NCBI RefSeq assembly: GCF_947258525.1
Contig: NZ_CAMYIP010000133.1
Span: 18,932-82,931, forward strand
Source of the DNA: an uncultured Eudoraea sp.
GTDB lineage: Bacteria; Bacteroidota; Bacteroidia; Flavobacteriales; Flavobacteriaceae
DNA: 64,000 nucleotides
Direction of reading: 5' to 3'
The notes under the pieces are model-generated. The model did not search any database. It saw nothing but the letters and a program-made list of their open reading frames with translations, and had not been told where the DNA came from. This document shows positions 63,308 through 64,000 of the stretch, in pieces. Made by a program: the position numbers and the translations under genes. The stretch's first letter is position 1. The number at the start of each line of letters is the position of its first letter.

Positions 63308-63571
63308 TATCTGTTATTTTAGGTTTAACTGCTAAATTATGTATTCGCCAAATGAATATATATGACTATTATCATCTTATAGCCAGTTTAGTTCTAAACT
63401 AATTTAAAATTTGAACAATAGAAAGCATATTCATTCTTTTATCCTGGTTAAAATGATATTCTGGCTAAAACCTATAGCCGAAAACGTAAATGGTTGAAAA
63501 GATAAAGACTTCTACTCTTAGTTTAGAAAATCACCTCCTGTACTATGGGGTTTTCTGAATGATGTCGGCTC
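63308..63571. other. AT-rich gap before the structured repeat array
   Basis: Besides the operator at 63332-63374 nothing is recognised until 63546. Bases 63547-63580 match the 3' flank and 3' end of tRNA-Val(TAC) at 63896-63929 in 30 of 34 positions. No ORF of note is present. Confidence 0.5.
63332..63374 (-). promoter_or_regulatory. FNR-like operator and -7 box of the outer-membrane barrel gene
   Basis: Operator TGACTATTATCA at 63363-63374. On the minus strand TAATTTAG (63339-63332, 7 of 8) begins exactly 23 bp later. The leader to the ATG at 63307 is about 21 nt. Confidence 0.72.
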
Positions 63572-63580
63572 TACTGGATT
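63547..63580 (-). pseudogene. tRNA-Val 3'-end relic
   Basis: On the minus strand this reads AATCCAGTAGAGCCGACATCA and then TTCAGAAAACCC. The real tRNA-Val(TAC) end reads AATCCAGTAGGGCCCACATCA and then AGCAGAAAACCC. The match of 30 of 34 positions covers the T-arm 3' side, acceptor strand, discriminator and the linker to the terminator. Confidence 0.55.
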
Positions 63581-63650
63581 AGATATCCATCGGGAGACCG
63601 CTCCTGCAGTTAGAAAATCCCCGGCGACTTTCAGCGCCGGATATTTTTTA
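63572..63650 (+). ncRNA. Candidate structured small RNA, unit 1
   Basis: On the plus strand: stem TGGAT/ATCCA, then CGG-GAGA-CCG (GNRA loop), CTCCTGC, then a strong stem CCGGCG/CGCCGG (63621-63640) followed by ATATTTTTT. This is the shape of a small RNA with intrinsic terminator. No clear promoter is seen directly in front. Confidence 0.45.
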
Positions 63651-63660
63651 GTTTTACAAC

Positions 63661-63740
63661 TACTGGATTGCATATCCATCGGGAAACCGCTCCTGCAAAT
63701 AGAAAACACGCAGCCCTAAATAGGGCTACGTAGCTTTTTC
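63661..63740 (+). ncRNA. Candidate structured small RNA, unit 2
   Basis: Same core as unit 1, with CGG-GAAA-CCG (another GNRA loop). The 3' stem is ACGCAGCCCT/AGGGCTACGT (10 bp, one C-A mismatch, loop AAAT) followed by AGCTTTTTC. TAGTTTTA at 63649-63656 (7 of 8 of the -7 consensus) would start transcription almost exactly at the core. Confidence 0.45.
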
Positions 63741-63749
63741 TTTCCCTCC

Positions 63750-63829
63750 TACTGGATTAGATATCCATCGGGAAACCGCTCCTGCAAATAGAAAACACGC
63801 AGCCCTAAATAGGGCTACGTAGCTTTTTC
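63750..63829 (+). ncRNA. Candidate structured small RNA, unit 3
   Basis: Nearly identical to unit 2 (two substitutions near the start). The same hairpins and TTTTTC tail are kept. TAGCTTTT at 63731-63738 upstream could be a -7 box but overlaps the terminator of unit 2. Confidence 0.42.
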
Positions 63830-63875
63830 TTTCCCTCCGAAAGCTCAAATAAATTTGACTTTCTACGGGAAAGAA

Positions 63876-63901
63876 AAACCCACGCCGTCTGGCGTGGGTT
63901 T
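63876..63901 (-). terminator. Terminator of tRNA-Val(TAC)
   Basis: An 11-bp perfect stem (AAACCCACGCC/GGCGTGGGTTT) with loop GTCT. On the minus strand TTC TTT follows. It lies 11 bp past the tRNA 3' end. Confidence 0.85.
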
Positions 63902-63912
63902 TCTGCTTGATG

Positions 63913-63987
63913 TGGGCCCTACTGGATTCGAACCAGTGACCCCCTGCTTGTAAGGCAGGTGCTCTGAACCAACTGAGCTAAGAGCCC
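63913..63987 (-). tRNA. tRNA-Val (anticodon TAC)
   Basis: A 75-nt tRNA on the minus strand: acceptor GGGCTCT with AGGGCCC (one T-G pair), D-arm GCTC...GAGC, anticodon stem CCTGC/GCAGG with loop CTTACAA (anticodon TAC), T-arm ACTGG-TTCGAAT-CCAGT and discriminator A. CCA is not encoded. Confidence 0.95.
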
Positions 63988-64000
63988 CTAAGGGGATGCA

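Larger units (their letters stand above)
63572..63838 (+). repeat. Three tandem structured units, 89-bp period
   Basis: The conserved core starts TACTGGATT at 63572, 63661 and 63750, exactly 89 bp apart. Units two and three differ at only two adjacent positions over 89 bp. Unit one shares the first 45-50 bp but has another 3' hairpin. Confidence 0.85.

Noticed and set aside
63518..63709. Minus-strand 63-residue ORF across the repeat array
   Set aside because: It reads through the structured repeats and the tRNA relic, and its sequence resembles no protein.
63572..63838. CRISPR array
   Set aside because: The repeats are 89 bp apart, and units two and three are identical through the would-be spacer, so there are no unique spacers and no cas genes.

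Overview
The window comes from a member of the Bacteroidota, most probably a marine-type Flavobacteriaceae. The evidence is a type IX secretion protein (PorV), the gliding lipoprotein GldJ, a hypoxanthine phosphoribosyltransferase-adenylate kinase fusion, AT-rich DNA with almost no Shine-Dalgarno sequences, and promoters carrying the Bacteroidetes -7 box TAnnTTTG. No rRNA, insertion sequence, phage block or CRISPR array was seen.

Bases 1-34400 are mainly core metabolism: the tail of an SDR gene, obgE, hpt-adk, purK-purE, an M3 peptidase, an ECF sigma/anti-sigma pair, gcvP, a ketosynthase III-methyltransferase-glycosyltransferase group, a PafA-type phosphatase, and an MlaE-MlaF pair. A long minus-strand run follows (pdhA, pdhC, M28 peptidase, SDR, SprT, mannose-1-phosphate guanylyltransferase, DUF389), then cdd, porV, gldJ, murF, tRNA-Val(GAC), xth and a Na+/H+ antiporter.

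Bases 34400-63400 differ in character. They hold small heat-shock, universal stress (four UspA), YtxH/holin-like, DUF2267, WG-repeat, SDR, GNAT-YoaP, slipin, SRPBCC, zinc-ribbon, DUF1611, M20, flavin reductase, site-2 protease, baeRF-like, Cys-less ArsC-like, CDP-alcohol phosphotransferase, GyrI-like, MlaEFD, L,D-transpeptidase and outer-membrane barrel genes, with ackA-pta among them. Reading the gaps by eye, I found 13 copies of an FNR-like palindrome, TGAY-N4-RTCA. In 13 of the 14 promoter directions they could serve, a TAnnTT -7 box starts exactly 23 bp downstream. I found no such arrangement in the intergenic gaps before 34.4 kb. I infer one large Crp/Fnr-type regulon, with the activator centred near -41, comparable in gene content to a dormancy or low-oxygen regulon. 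The regulator gene itself is not in this window.

The right end has three 89-bp-spaced copies of a structured element with GNRA-capped hairpins and terminator-like hairpins, possibly tandem small RNA genes, next to tRNA-Val(TAC). Both tRNA-Val genes have a partial copy of their own 3' end just downstream. This array and the FNR-like regulon are the two most unusual features.
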